Source of the DNA: Yponomeuta sedellus
Lineage: Eukaryota > Arthropoda > Insecta > Lepidoptera > Yponomeutidae
Length of the DNA: 64,000 nt
Direction of reading: 5' to 3'
NCBI GenBank assembly: GCA_934045075.1
Contig: OW203732.1
Span: 3,327,501 to 3,391,500 of the forward strand
Shown here piece after piece: positions 1-10,721 of this stretch (its first letter is position 1; every line of letters begins with the position of its first letter). A program made the translations under genes and the position numbers. The notes under the pieces were generated by a model, which was given only the letters and a program-made list of their open reading frames with translations, ran no database searches and was not told the DNA's origin.

Positions 1-115
1 ACCTCAGCGCTAGAAATTGCCAATCCGCGGTGGGCACGCGTGGTAATTAAGCCTATACTCTCTCTTTCCGAGAGAAGGACTGTGCCCTGCAGTGGGACTC
101 TATCCATCTACTTGT
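1..115 (+). mobile_element. Core-SINE subfamily 2, 3' fragment
   Basis: The sequence ends in ccctgcagtgggac after a ctctctttccgagagaagg stem. The same tail occurs at 27440-27595 (-), 18630-18800 (-), 29485-29660 (-), 37340-37575 (+) and 55740-55865 (+). The left part lies outside the window. The remainder to about 240 is A+T-rich with nothing recognised. Confidence 0.6.
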
Positions 116-301
116 GGGGTTTTTCTAGATAACAAAAATACGGGCAGAGCTACTTTTTTTTCATAGTTTTGGACCTTATTTCAAAGTGATAAGGTTAATA
201 AATTTTATAGTTGGAACCATAATCTCGTCATTACCTAATCTTCTTATTAGCGTGTCGATGGCAAGCCACCGTGGTCAAAGGATTTGCCAATCAGGAATCA
301 G

Positions 302-690
302 CAGGCACTGCAGCGTCGGAGTGATATCTTCACCCATCTAGTGTGAGTGAAGGTGCCACTGGACGCTGTATCGATATCAACCCTTGTATGTCCCCACTGC
401 TGGGGCACGGGTCTCTTTCTGCACCGCAGGACGGTGAGGCCATACTCCACCACGGGGGCCAAGTCCGGGTTGGTGGAGGATTGTAAGACAGTGGCGGGCC
501 TTACGTTTAGATGTTATCAACCCGCTCGTAAGGCCCCTGACATGGCTTAGCCACTGCCATTAGATAACAGCCGGCACCAACATTAGCGCGCCTTGCGAAG
601 CACGGAAGCGCTCAGAAAAAATGCCTCTAGCAGTAGTCACAGAACTGGACGCTGTATAAATTATCCCATTACATAGATGCAAAGTTACAC
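302..690 (+). mobile_element. Core-SINE subfamily 1, 3' half, interrupted
   Basis: This is the 3' part of the SINE seen whole at 55941-56345 (gcaggcactgcagcgtcgg ... ctgtataaattatcccatta). It is split at 371/644 by an antisense 5S-like SINE, and the duplicated target actggacgctgtat is part of this SINE's own sequence. Confidence 0.7.
372..643 (-). mobile_element. 5S-like SINE, 5'-truncated
   Basis: On the minus strand this reads from the middle of the element to its ...gttgatatcg 3' end. It is flanked by perfect 14-bp repeats actggacgctgtat at 358-371 and 644-657, so it is a retroposed insertion into an older SINE. Confidence 0.8.
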
Positions 691-699
691 GTAACAAGA

Positions 700-1048
700 G
701 TCGTCGTCGTCAGGCTAGTCCACTGCTGGACATAGCCCTCCCCTAATGAGTGCCATAGCGCCCTGTATTCAGCTTGCCGCATCCAGCATTTGCCTGCAGT
801 TTTTCGCAGATTTTCATCCCACCTAGTCGGAGGGCGTCCTACACTACGTTTGCCGACTCGCGGTCTCCACTCAAGGACACGTTTACTCCAACGGTTGTCG
901 GTTCTTCGCGAGATATGGCCAGCCCACTGCCACTTCAGTTTGCTGATTCTCTGAGCTATGTCGATAACTTTGGTTCACTGTCGGATGCATTCGTTACGTA
1001 TCCTAACTCCGAGCATAGCTCTTTCCATAGCTCGCTGAGTGACTGAAG
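700..1048 (-). mobile_element. RTE-like LINE, 3' end of ORF2
   Basis: On the minus strand this contains the C-terminal part of an RTE-type reverse-transcriptase ORF (W-x-G-H and RP-x-RW-x-DD-like stretches, degraded) and then the 3' tail cattaggggagggctatg ... ccagcagtggac. It is 5'-truncated and has stops. The same tail is found at 12415-12623, 48085-48200 and at the end of a SINE (29172-29432). Confidence 0.6.
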
Positions 1049-1850
1049 CGTAACAAGAGTACTGAACCCCGAATGTACTAAATATCCCACCTAGATTCAA
1101 CAACAGTCTAGATCTCGTAAAACAACGGAACTCGATAAATTTCGCAACAATCCGCATTTCTGCGCTACAACAGAGCCAGAAGTATGATTAACGTGAGCAA
1201 TAAGCCTATTTCTACGTTATTGTTGACTCTACTCTAAACTAATTTAACGATACACTGCTGGCTAACTCGCGGTTAAGTCAGCAACGCGTTGTTCAGAACT
1301 GGCGATGGTTTGTGATCAGACGGAGATAGTAGCAGAATCCGCAAATAGTTAGAGTGGAAAGGAACGCACGGACGATTCCTCTTTGATCATGGGTACTCGT
1401 AACTGCTTGTACAATCAGCGCACTACCATTTTCTTTTTTTAGGCGAAAAAAACTTAAACTATCTACAAAACTCGTTTTTTCTATAATCCGTAGGGTCATA
1501 AGTTGTTGTACCTTGGAATACCAAGTGTTAGCGGAAAATCAATAGTATGTACTACTTAAAAGTTAGTACTTTTAATTTGATGATGATGTTTGTAGTTATT
1601 TGTAAGTAGGTACACGATTCCTAAAACACTCCTCAGAGGCTTATAATAGTATGTGGGTAAAGAGAAAATCGTATACACAGCATATATTATATAGTTACCT
1701 ATAGTAAATAACGATTATTTATTAGGTAAAACTTTTCCTCAATTCTCGTAACTATGTAGGACCATCGCCAATCATTAAGATTTTTTTATGTAGCCTATCA
1801 ACGTCTCACTGCAGAGCCATTCATTCTTTCATAGAGAGAGATACTAGCAC
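1049..1850. other. No gene recognised
   Basis: A+T-rich intergenic DNA. The open frames are short and without family signatures. No repeat here could be matched to other copies in the window. Confidence 0.5.
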
Positions 1851-1857
1851 AGTATAT

Positions 1858-2112
1858 TATAAATAAATATAAATAAATATTCAAAGACATATTACACAGA
1901 TCTCGTTAGCCCTATACTAAGTACCACTAAATGACTTGTGTTATAGGTGCTAAGTCGACGATATATTTAATACAATAAATACATAGATTACATCCAAGAC
2001 CCAAGACAAATTAGAAAAGTTCGTTTCCTAGTTTGACCCGGCCGGGGATCGAACCCGTGACCTTCGGTTGCATAGTCAGCGTGCCAAACCGCTGCGCCAC
2101 CGAGGCCGTCTT
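1858..2112 (-). mobile_element. tRNA-derived SINE with (TTTA)n tail, copy 1
   Basis: On the minus strand it begins with a tRNA-like head (A box GGCGCAGCGGTT, B box GGTTCGATCCCCGG) and runs through agtttgtcttgggtcttgg to a tail of TTTATTTATT repeats. A second copy in the same orientation is at 24007-24262, with only a few differences over about 240 bp. Confidence 0.75.
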
Positions 2113-2206
2113 ATGCCGATATTTTAACAGCCTCAGAGAAATGTTTTAGAGGAATCATGTTTAATTAATAAGTCTTCATATATTTGCATTACATATAATA
2201 TGTTTG

Positions 2207-2566
2207 AAGCGCTCGTGGCCTATTCGAACCCATCGGAATCAATCACTTGAGTTAAGCAACAACAGGCGCGGTCAGGTGCAGATTGATGACCGTCCCGTGA
2301 CTACCGCTAGTGGCATTTTTTTCCAAGCGCTTTCATGCTTCGAAAGGCACGTCAAATTTTGCAGCCGGGTGTCATATGATAGCAGTCGCTAAGCCATGTC
2401 AGAGGCCTTGTGGGAGGCGTGATAACTTCTGACAGTAAGTTGCGCCACAGTCTTACATTCCTCCACCAACCCGGACTTGGCCCCCGTGGTAGAGTACGGC
2501 CTAGCCTTCCTCCTATGCAGGAATATATCCGTGCTTCAGCAGTAGGGACGTACAAAGGTTTGATAT
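2207..2566 (+). mobile_element. 5S-like SINE, near full length
   Basis: The head carries the 5S rRNA-like blocks GTTAAGCAAC (2251-2260), GGCGCGGTCAG and GATxGxTGACC (2281-2291). The middle is shared with every other copy and the element ends ...tttgatatca. Imperfect flanking repeats (atatNatgtttg) may be the target duplication. A stretch near 2345-2400 deviates from the other copies. Confidence 0.8.
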
Positions 2567-2884
2567 CATATCATGTTTGCAGGACACAAGTCTAGCTAAA
2601 AAATGTCCATGGATTCTACGGGAAGTGCCTCCCGGAATTCAAACAACCCCAGCCAATGTAGGCGCGACTGCAGCGCGCTGCGGCGTCCTCCCCCGGTATT
2701 TGGCACACCTACTGATGTGCCCCTGGGAATTTTCCCAGCTCACAGAAAGGGGTTAGAATATTTTTGTACGGGGGCCTGGCATAGACCGTTTTGTTGGTCG
2801 GGCAATTTTCAAGTTCGCGGCGCGGTAGTTTAGATCGATACATAGAATATTAGATAGATATATTATTTTATGTAGCCTATAATA

Positions 2885-3400
2885 TCCCACGATAGGGCAT
2901 GATATAACAGATCCACAGCACGATCTAACAGAGACGAATAACACTATGTTACGGAAACGAACAACACGGGCTAACAAAGAAGAACAATAGGATATAACAG
3001 AGACGCACAACACGATATCACAGTAACGAACAACACGAGCTAAGAAATACGAACAATACGGTATAATAAGACTAACAACACAATCTAACAGAGATGAACA
3101 ACACGATCTCACAGAAGCGAACAACACGATCTAACAAAGACTAACAGCACGATCTAACAGAGACGAACAACACGATCTCACAGAAACGAACAACACGATC
3201 TAACAAAGACTAACAGCACGATCTAACAGAGACGAACAACACGATCTCACAGAAACGAACAACACGATCTAACAAAGACTAACAGCACGATCTAACAAAG
3301 ATTTACAACACGAGCTAACAAAGACGAACAAGACGATATAACAGAAACGAACAACACGATCTCACAGAGACGAACAACACGATCTAACAAAGACTAAAAC
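2885..3400. repeat. 23-bp minisatellite with 69-bp higher-order unit
   Basis: Tandem repeats of a 23-bp unit (gaacaacacgatctcacag and variants ctaacaaag, ctaacagag). At 3162-3300 the order of variants repeats every 69 bp (three units): gacgaacaac starts at 3162 and again at 3231. Unit similarity falls off towards 2885. The long minus-strand frame across it is a by-product of the repeat. Confidence 0.9.
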
Positions 3401-3870
3401 ATCGAAAAAAGATATAATTATAATTCTTTGGACAGTAGCGAAAACTCATACGAGTATAAATCGCTCATTCCGGCAGGCATTCATCCATCAACAATGCGGT
3501 GATAAATCCCCTTCACTGCAGTCGAAAAAAACAACGGAACGCATTCGATAGTGAGTTATTTTTGTTTAAAATCGCTGCGGAAACGCTCCATTTATTATTT
3601 AACTTGCATTTTTCGTGCGTGGCGCAGCGCAATGATGCTCAAAAATTAAAATTACAAGCTAAAAGATTTTCGCTCGAACAAACGAATGAAATGACATTCT
3701 TTTATGTTGCAAGTGGGATATAATCGAGTAACAAACTGTTACAAGTGTGGTGGGTTACGTAATCAAACTTACTTTGCACTATCTGTGGACTCTGATTGCG
3801 ACTTTACTCACTTGACATAAGACGGGAGGTTATGTATGACTTACGGAACAGAAACCTGTACACTGACGGT
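3401..3870. other. No gene recognised
   Basis: Unique-looking sequence between the minisatellite and the next SINE. A 74-codon open frame (3499-3723) has no recognisable domain and is not supported as a gene. Confidence 0.4.
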
Positions 3871-3879
3871 AAGACGGAT

Positions 3880-4062
3880 TTCAACCCTTTGTATGGCATT
3901 GCTAGGGTACGGGTCTCTTCCTGTATCGCAGGAAGGTTAGGCCATACGCCACCACAGGCCTTGCGAAGAACGGAAGCACTCGGAAGAAATGCCACTAGCG
4001 GTAGTCACAGGATGGTCGAACGTCCAGCACTTGACCGCGTTGTTGTTACTTGACCCAAGTAA
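3880..4062 (-). mobile_element. 5S-like SINE with internal deletion
   Basis: The 3' end (tcaacccttt on the plus strand) is joined near 3955 directly to the 5' half (ccttgcgaag ... cttgaccgcg). About 130 bp of the middle are missing compared with 34646-35020. Confidence 0.75.
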
Positions 4063-4084
4063 TTAATTCCAAACACAGGGTCTA

Positions 4085-4672
4085 CTAGGCGAGCGCTTCT
4101 TATAACTACGTTTTAAATTCGTTCAGTCTGCTATGGAACGGGCTATGCTTAAAGTGTCAATGATGGATCACGTCAGAAATGAAACAATCTGCCAATGACT
4201 GTGACTGACTTTTACGATTAGCCAGCTGAAGGCTGTAGGCTGGTCACATAAGGCAAAGAACCGATGGTCGATGGGCTTCAAAGGAATTCACGAGTGGAGA
4301 CCACGAACTGGCAAACGCAGCGTAGGGCGCCCACCGGCTCGCTGGACCGACGATTAGTGGCAGATTTCTCTTTGATGGGCCACATTAGAAATGAAACAAT
4401 CCACCAAGAACTAAGGTGACTGACATAGCCTATACGATTAGCAAGCTGGAGGCTGTAGGCTGGTTACATATGCCGAAGAACCGGTGGTCGATGGGTTTTA
4501 AAGGAGTTCACGAGGAGACCACGAACTGGCAAACGCAGCGTAGGACCCCCACCGGCTCGCTGGACTGACGATTTGTGGCAGATTGCTGGCAGTGGCTGGA
4601 TAGTAGCGTGCCTTCGGGGAGGCCAGTGTCACCCTGTGTTCAGCAGTGGAGGAGTACAGGCTGATTGATTGA
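4085..4672 (+). mobile_element. RTE-like LINE ORF2 C-terminus, internally duplicated
   Basis: Degraded 3' coding end of an RTE-like LINE (GRRSVGRPxxRWxDD-type motif in broken frames). It occurs twice in tandem: 4161-4375 and 4376-4600 both run from cattagaaatgaaacaatc through gcaaacgcagcgtagg to ctggactgacgat. The second unit continues into the 3' tail gtgttcagcagtgg ... gctgattgattgatacatac, which grades without a break into the microsatellite. Confidence 0.65.
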
Positions 4673-5186
4673 TACATACATACATACATACATACATACA
4701 TACATACATACATACATACATACATACATACATACATACATACATACATACATACATACATACATACATACATACATACAAACATACATACATACATACA
4801 TACATACATACATACATACATACATACATACATACATACATACATACATACATACATACATACATACATACATACATACATACATACATACATACATACA
4901 TACATACATACATACATACATACATACATACATACATACATACATACATACATACATACATACATACATACATACATACATACATACATACATACATACA
5001 TACATACATACATACATACATACATACATACATACATACATACATACATACATACATACATACATACATACATACATACATACATACATACATACATACA
5101 TACATACATACATACATACATACATACATACATACATACATACATACATACATACATACATACATACATACATACATACATACATA
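4672..5186. repeat. (CATA)n microsatellite, about 128 units
   Basis: An almost perfect tetranucleotide tract of about 515 bp, with one visible interruption (acaaac near 4779). Open frames reading MYVC or THTYI in every register are artefacts of the 12-nt coding period. The tract starts at the 3' tail of the LINE on its left and probably grew from it. Confidence 0.97.
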
Positions 5187-5525
5187 ACCTATCCCAGAGA
5201 AGTAGGCAGAGACCAGGGACTGCCACACTGCCACTTGCCACGATCCTGACAGATCACCTTCGCTACATCAACGTTCATAAGTCATTGAATGCAAGCACGC
5301 CGGTTCCGGGTACTTTTATCGTCCCCTTTGCTAATACATCCCCTATTTGGTCGACGTATGTCCGCCTGGGACGTTCGTTACCGACCCTTCCACTCACATT
5401 CGCAATAAATAGGTTTTTTAAATTTGTCCTTGGTACGGGTTAGAAATAAAAATAGTATAATCTTTCTTCCTTCATCCTCTCCACATGTCCAATCCAACGC
5501 AATTCAGCATACATTTATTTTTACA
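5187..5525 (-). mobile_element. LINE 3' end (second RTE-like family), with inserted SINE tail
   Basis: On the minus strand this is the 3' coding end and UTR of a LINE also seen at 21955-22300 (-), 15362-15489 (+, partial) and 59697-59760 (-). Shared landmarks are cttccttcat, ggtcgacgtatgtccgcctgg and the tail atcccagag. A 55-bp piece of the internal-tRNA SINE tail (5408-5462) interrupts it: gcaata is followed by aataggtttttt ... aatagtata before the LINE resumes at atctttcttcc. Confidence 0.6.
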
Positions 5526-5639
5526 AACTCTCTATGTATAAAAGTATTTATATTATTTTTTAAGGTCTATTTGCTTTGAGGTGACGCTGTTTCATAGGTT
5601 GTGAAATGTGAAATGCTAAAACCATGACAACCCACACAC

Positions 5640-5712
5640 ACAACGATTTGCGATTTCAACCGCTGAGGTATCTAAACACCTCAGACACTCAGGTTTCCTC
5701 ACAATGTTCCCT
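5640..5712 (-). mobile_element. Core-SINE subfamily 2 fragment
   Basis: Minus-strand piece covering the end of the core (aacattgtgaggaaacc) and the start of the tail (tgaggtgtttagatacctc). It is joined directly to the RTE-tailed SINE at 5718. Confidence 0.55.
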
Positions 5713-5717
5713 TCGTC

Positions 5718-5931
5718 GTCGTCGTCAGGCTATACTAGTCCACTGCTGGACATAGCCCTCCCCTAAAGAGCACCACGTTTTGCTATCATAGGCGGGTTGG
5801 GGATCGCAGTTCGGTGGGGGAATTGCAAAGGTACCCCCCGGTTTGTGTCCCTTAGTCGCCTTTTACGAAACCCGCGGGAAGAATTGGGTTGGTGCTATTC
5901 TCTAGGCCGACACCACGCAGCAATTAACTAT
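5718..5931 (-). mobile_element. RTE-tailed SINE, internally deleted
   Basis: On the minus strand it starts ctgcgtggtgtcggcctag and ends ...ggactagtatagcctgacgac. The central 50-60 bp seen in 29172-29432 are missing. Confidence 0.7.
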
Positions 5932-5935
5932 ATCT

Positions 5936-6094
5936 TCTGTACGTAATACAGAGAGTATTGTAAAGAGGTTCGAAATTTCACTGATGCCGGTGTGTCGCCC
6001 ATTAGCTCAGTTGGGAGAGTGCTGGCATGGTTAGCCAGAGGTCGCGGGTTGAAATCCCGGCATGGGTGAAATTTTTAGCCTCTAAAAAGGTTTT
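5936..6094 (+). mobile_element. Internal-tRNA SINE
   Basis: Leader tacgtaatacagagag ... cactgatgccgg, then a tRNA-like cloverleaf at 5999-6069 (B box GGTTGAAATCCCGG), then tttttagcctctaaa and a short end after aggtttttat. The D and anticodon stems are intact. The upstream part of the leader is missing. Confidence 0.75.
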
Positions 6095-6432
6095 TATAAA
6101 TATACTTAACTTAGAAAACAAAGTCATTGGTGTTACACGCCAGGATTCGAGGGCACGACCGCCCGTTGCATATGAAGGATCAATACCTATCGTGATTTAT
6201 TATCTACGTTACGGGGAACAGAGTTCTATTTCCTAAAGCACTAAATTACTAGTAAACGGGCGGGTTAGAGTACAGCCATGGACATAATTCGTCAGCTATC
6301 GCTTACGATCTATTGAGGGGTGAAGTTTACGGGCAAGGAAAGGGAAGGGTCATTTAGATTATCCGATAAAGAAATCTAGACCGTATACTGAACGAAATAC
6401 ATATGGTGATTTTTAGACATTAATAGATAAAC

Positions 6433-6975
6433 TGTCTTACCACCAACCCGGACTTGGCCCCCGCAGTGGAGTATGGCGTAACCTTCCTACTTATCAGTGG
6501 GAACATATAAAGGGTTGAAATCAGTATTGCCGTCAGTGTACACGCTTCTGCTCCGTAAGTCATAACCTCCGTTCCTATGTCAAGGGAATAAGATCGTATT
6601 CAGAGTGCAATGTTCGCACGGGCCGTGCCTCAGTGGGGACATACTCGTACAAGGGGTTGATATCGAAGGTAAACGTATGTGAAATGTAAAGCGATTCCAG
6701 TCACTTGGGTTAGGCCACAACAGGCGCGCTCAGGTGCAGGATGGGTGACCGTCTCGTCACTATCGCTAGTGGGATTTTTCCGAGCGCTTTCGTGCTTCGC
6801 TAAGCACGTTAAGCCGTTGGTGCCGGCGGTCATGTAATGGCGGTCAAAAAGCGTTTATACTAGCGGTAGTTACGGGACGGTCAACCACCCTGCAACACCG
6901 CGTCTGTTATTGCTTACCTAAATCAAGTGATTGATTCCAATCACTCGGTTCGATTAGGCCACGAGCGCTTCATAC
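6433..6975 (+). mobile_element. Cluster of 5S-like SINE fragments
   Basis: Four pieces: a sense 3' part (6433-6520), a sense 3' tip (6625-6670), a sense 5' half with clear 5S-like boxes (6690-6840, ggatgggtgaccg at about 6740) and an antisense 5' part (6855-6972, ggttcgattaggcc). They do not line up as one element, so rearrangement or repeated insertion is likely. Confidence 0.65.
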
Positions 6976-7343
6976 GAGCGATTAAGGCACGAATGCTCGC
7001 TTTGATATACCAATCTTTCTCTATGCTAACCTCAGATCATGTGATCTGAGATGCTAACCAAGTAGAAACCAGCACTATATTCTATCCTCGGCAGTACCAG
7101 TTTAACGGACGGTATCTGTAATGGAATCTGCAACGGTTCGTTAACCCACCTCGACGATGAATGTCAAGTACATAGTGTGTATCATTCGTTCGGTTCTATG
7201 CAGCCGAATAGCGTTTTGTCACTGCTAACAGGTCACTTCAGAAAACGCCTGCAAAAAGAGTTATAGCAAAAGTGCATAAGTGACATCCATCGTCAGTAAT
7301 CAGATATATCTTTTTACGAATATGTTGACAGTAAGACGTAGCT

Positions 7344-7752
7344 TCGTAAGACAGTAAGGCCCGTCATTGTCTTGCAATCCTCCACCAACCCGGACTTGGC
7401 CCCCGTGGTGGAGTATGGCCTAACCTTCCTGCGGTGCAGGAAGAGAGCCGTGCCCCAGCGATGGGGACATCTTCTTCAGGTTATATTAGTCCACTGCTGG
7501 ACATAGCCCTCCCCTAAGGAGCGCAAGGTTGTGCCATCATTGGGGGTGATGCCCATAATCCCCACGCTGGGCACGCGGGTTGGGGATCGCAGTTTGGTGG
7601 AATTGTACTGCAGGGGGCGCTGCTTCCCAGCCAACCCCCCGGTTTGTGTCCCTTAGTCGCCTTTCACGACACCCGCAGGAAGAATTTGGGTTGGTGCTAT
7701 TCTCTAGGCCGACACCACACAGCATTGAGGACTACAAGAGTTGATATCGAAG
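7344..7752 (+). mobile_element. 5S-like SINE 3' half split by another SINE
   Basis: Sense 3' half 7344-7470 breaks off at ...gatggggacat and resumes at 7727 with gaggactacaagagttgatatcg. The interruption is the antisense RTE-tailed SINE 7471-7726. The flanking tggggacat/tgaggacta is a plausible eroded target duplication. Confidence 0.7.
7471..7726 (-). mobile_element. RTE-tailed SINE, full length
   Basis: On the minus strand: tgctgtgtggtgtcggcctag, gtgtcgtgaaaggcgactaag, a central gcccagcgtggggattatgg, then the LINE-like end ttaggggagggctatgtcc and ataacctgaagaa. It is nested inside a 5S-like SINE. Confidence 0.75.
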
Positions 7753-7989
7753 ACGTAACTACGGCCTTTGCATCTAAGTAATGAGATGATTTATACAGCG
7801 TCATTTGGCACTTTCAGTCACGGTGCCTGGAAGAGTCCGGTACGTAGTTTCCACTTGCGACAAACGTTGGGGCGAAAAACTTTTAGGTGAGCATTATTGA
7901 AGCGAAATCCACGAGATCGAATGACACCAGAGCGACATACATTGTCGCGAATAATTTTATAGTAAGTGGTTGCTGGTTTAATGGTGGTT

Positions 7990-8645
7990 CTAGGTTGTCG
8001 ATGCCGATATTTAAGGGATGATGTAGCCAATTGTAAACTTTTAAGTTTAGATATTATTAATGTTTTGGTGCGCCATTTCTAATGTGCAATATATTGGAAA
8101 TACTGTTGAGGCCTATACTATAAGCCTATTAGCAGAGTGTGGACGATAGTAAAACGCTAGATGCTGCTCGGTTGATATATTTTCAGCAAGCGTCACATAT
8201 CACAACAAACAAACAATCGTAACTTAGCGATATTTAAAGCGGTGTTAGTCATGTATCGGGATAGGATTATTACCGGCCAATACATGTGCGTATATCACCT
8301 ACAGTACAATAAGTGTATTTTAAGTACTGCCTATTGGATTTAGAGTTTTGCTACCTAGGTACTTCATGAACTCCTTCGAAATTTATTAGTAGTGAAGCTG
8401 ATACTTGCTGCTATTTAAAATTTAACAGGCGCTCAATCGTTTCTCTCAGATAACTACAGTTCTATTCTTTTAATCTTATTTATTTCATAAGCCCTGCATC
8501 AAATTATTAAGTGGGCTTAAAAAAATAACAATGTTACTCTTTAGATGTTTCTGTAACAGTTGGGATTACTACTTAATGAGTATTTTTATAATATTCAGAT
8601 TTAAGGTTTAATGAGTCTATGAAATTAGCAAATCTTTCAGTATCT
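7990..8645. other. No gene recognised
   Basis: A+T-rich DNA with no recognisable coding or repeat family. A short fragment resembling the end of core-SINE subfamily 1 lies just before it (about 7770-7830, -). A small imperfect inverted repeat (gcaccacttttttaa / ttaagaagtggtgc) follows at 8655-8738. Confidence 0.4.
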
Positions 8646-8790
8646 AAGGCTGTCTAGCACCACTTTTTTAAACATGACTTAAATTGTATTTAATTTAAAT
8701 TACGACTTAAGTGATATTTAAGAAGTGGTGCAAGTCGGCCTAAATGTCTGTTTTTTTTTTGAGGCCGAATCCGAGATATAAGTAATTCTA

Positions 8791-9460
8791 TATTCCAACT
8801 CAGAACAATTTTCTTATCTCTCCCGGATGTGAGTGTGACACAAGCATGAGTTTACGTTTGGTCTTTTAACACACATTTTCTACTATAATAACTGACCAAA
8901 AGGAAAGTAGATAATATAATCCTATATTCCCACTCAGAACAATTCTCTTATCTCTTCCGGATGTGAGTGTGCCACAGGCATGAGTTTACGAATGTTCTTT
9001 TAAGACACATTTTCTGCTATAATAACTGACCAAAAGGCAAGTAAGTGATATAATCCTATATTCCTATTCAGAACAATTTTCTTATCTGTTCCGGATGTGA
9101 GTGTGACACAGGTGTGAGCTTACTAATGTTCTTTTAACACACATTTTCTACTATAATAACTTACCAAAAGGCAAGTAGGTGATATAATCCTATATTCCAA
9201 CTCAGAACAAAATTCTTATCTCTTCCAGATGTGAGTGTGCCACAGGCATGACTTTACGAATGTTCTTTTAACACACATTTTCTACTATAATAACTGACCA
9301 AAAGGCAAGTAGGTGATATAATCCTATATTCCAACTCAGAACAATTTCCTTATCTCTTCCGGATGTGAGTGTGACACAGGCATGAGTTTACGAATGTTCT
9401 TTTAACACACATTTTCTACTATAATAACTGACCAAAAGGCAAGTATGTGGAATAAACTTT
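8791..9460. repeat. 134-bp satellite, five units
   Basis: The landmark tattccNactcagaac begins at 8791, 8925, 9059, 9193 and 9327, exactly 134 bp apart each time. Each unit runs through cggatgtgagtgtg and ttctactataataactgacc. Units differ by a handful of substitutions and have no length changes. The array stops in the sixth register at gcaagtatgtgg. There is no long open frame. Confidence 0.95.
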
Positions 9461-9469
9461 ACTGTGAAT

Positions 9470-10050
9470 TCGGCTACCAAATGATAAAACTGTAGCTGTA
9501 TGTATGTCCGTCTGGAGCGTCCGTTTTTATGATCTACTGTTTATTTATCACTCTCTTCACTGCCTAAAACATGGCCATTGCCAAATTATCAACAAACGAC
9601 GTTCAACGCAAGATAAAGAGGGCAAGAGGGCAATGAGGTCCGAATTTAGAGTTACGGGAACAGTCTCAGAGAGATCTTTAATCGGATGGTTTAGTGCAGG
9701 ATTAATTAGTTTATGAAAAGTGCCCAATATGTTGTTCCTGACTATAGTTGCCATTTCGGGGTTTTCAGTAAGTCTGAGGCAATGTTGATAGAGAGATGTT
9801 TATTTTGTAACGATTTACCTATATTTTCCACTAATTCGTGTAGATTTATTACGATTTTAACGGATTTTTTTGCAATAACTTCAGAATCTGACCAGATCTT
9901 TAGGTTTGCAGGATGTGAATGCTACAACCAAGTATTAAAATAGTAATAAGTAAACGTAGCAGTATTAATTACGTTCCTATCACCGGAAATAGTCGCACAT
10001 TTTGACGAGGAGGATAAATTTAGTCAACCATATTTATTTATTTTAATTTT
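9470..10050. other. No gene recognised
   Basis: Contains overlapping short open frames on both strands (9504-9943) without family signatures. Codon content gives no reason to call any of them. Confidence 0.35.
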
Positions 10051-10054
10051 TAAA

Positions 10055-10240
10055 AACCTATTTAGAGGCTCGAACCCGGGACCTCTGGCTAACCTTACCA
10101 GCGCTCTCCCAACTGAGCGAAAGGGCAAGTGCCGGCATTAGCGAAATTTTGAACCTCTTTACAATATTCTCTGTATTTTTTACAGGCAGCGACATCTGGC
10201 TGAAGTAATTTGCATCACTTGCAGCCCCGAGTATTTTTTT
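10055..10240 (-). mobile_element. Internal-tRNA SINE with deletion in the T arm
   Basis: On the minus strand: leader gctgcaagtgatgcaaatta ... aagaggttcaaaattt, tRNA-like part, then agcctctaaataggttttt. The T-arm region is shortened (gaacccgggacctc joined to gaggctcgaa), so the cloverleaf is broken. Confidence 0.7.
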
Positions 10241-10442
10241 TTATTAATTGCGTCCGTTCTAGAAACAACACTTAAGTTCTTGTTCTATATTCAGAAACTT
10301 TTGCGTTTATTTCAAATTAACATACTTATGGAGTCATGTTTTATTTTGAAATGAAATGAAAAAACCTTAATTGTAAAACTGTTACGGAACGGTTTTTGAA
10401 TTTATATTTTGATCAAGCTATTGAACAATTTTAATGCACAAA

Positions 10443-10672
10443 GTCATTCGAGTTGCCAAAATTAGCATCGACAGTATAGACGCAGATCGTATATTGGAAA
10501 TTAAATTCGTTTCTATGGATTTTGATGTTACAATGCGCTGGTAAGTGTCGAATGCCAGCCAAATTAATTCCAGTAAACATAAATATCAGTCCGTTTGCAG
10601 GCAATTCTCGGAAAACTACTCGAATTTGTTTCCATTCGGCTACCATTTAGGCTGGCCAACGACGGTTTAATG
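10443..10672 (+). CDS. Possible two-exon gene fragment, product unknown
   Basis: An open stretch at 10443-10530 (reads VIRVAKISIDSIDADR, then VSMDFDVTMRW) ends in a consensus donor CTG|gtaagt. A 70-bp intron would end at ttgcag (10600), and the frame then continues to a stop at 10672. The pattern of an SID followed by alternating hydrophobic residues and RW is reminiscent of the extracellular beta-strands of Cys-loop ligand-gated channels. The expected D-x-R-L after the W is not encoded in the second segment, so that idea is weak. The acceptor at 10442 is poor. It may be a chance open frame. Confidence 0.2.
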
Positions 10673-10721
10673 TTTAATTAGTTCGCTCTTTACAGTAAAT
10701 TTGCAGCGGCCTGGTTGGCTC

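Noticed and set aside
2030..2112. tRNA-like sequence with a good B box
   Set aside because: It continues into a conserved non-tRNA body and a TTTA tail, and recurs at 24180-24262; it is a SINE head.
2753..3127. 124-residue minus-strand frame with Ser/Cys/Val repeats
   Set aside because: It lies in the 23-bp minisatellite and reflects its periodicity.
2885..3400. CRISPR-like array
   Set aside because: The 23-bp units are contiguous with no unique spacers, and the DNA is eukaryotic.
4498..5249. Long open frames of repeated MYVC or THTYI residues in several registers
   Set aside because: They are forced by the CATA tetranucleotide tract, which has no stops in these registers; not proteins.
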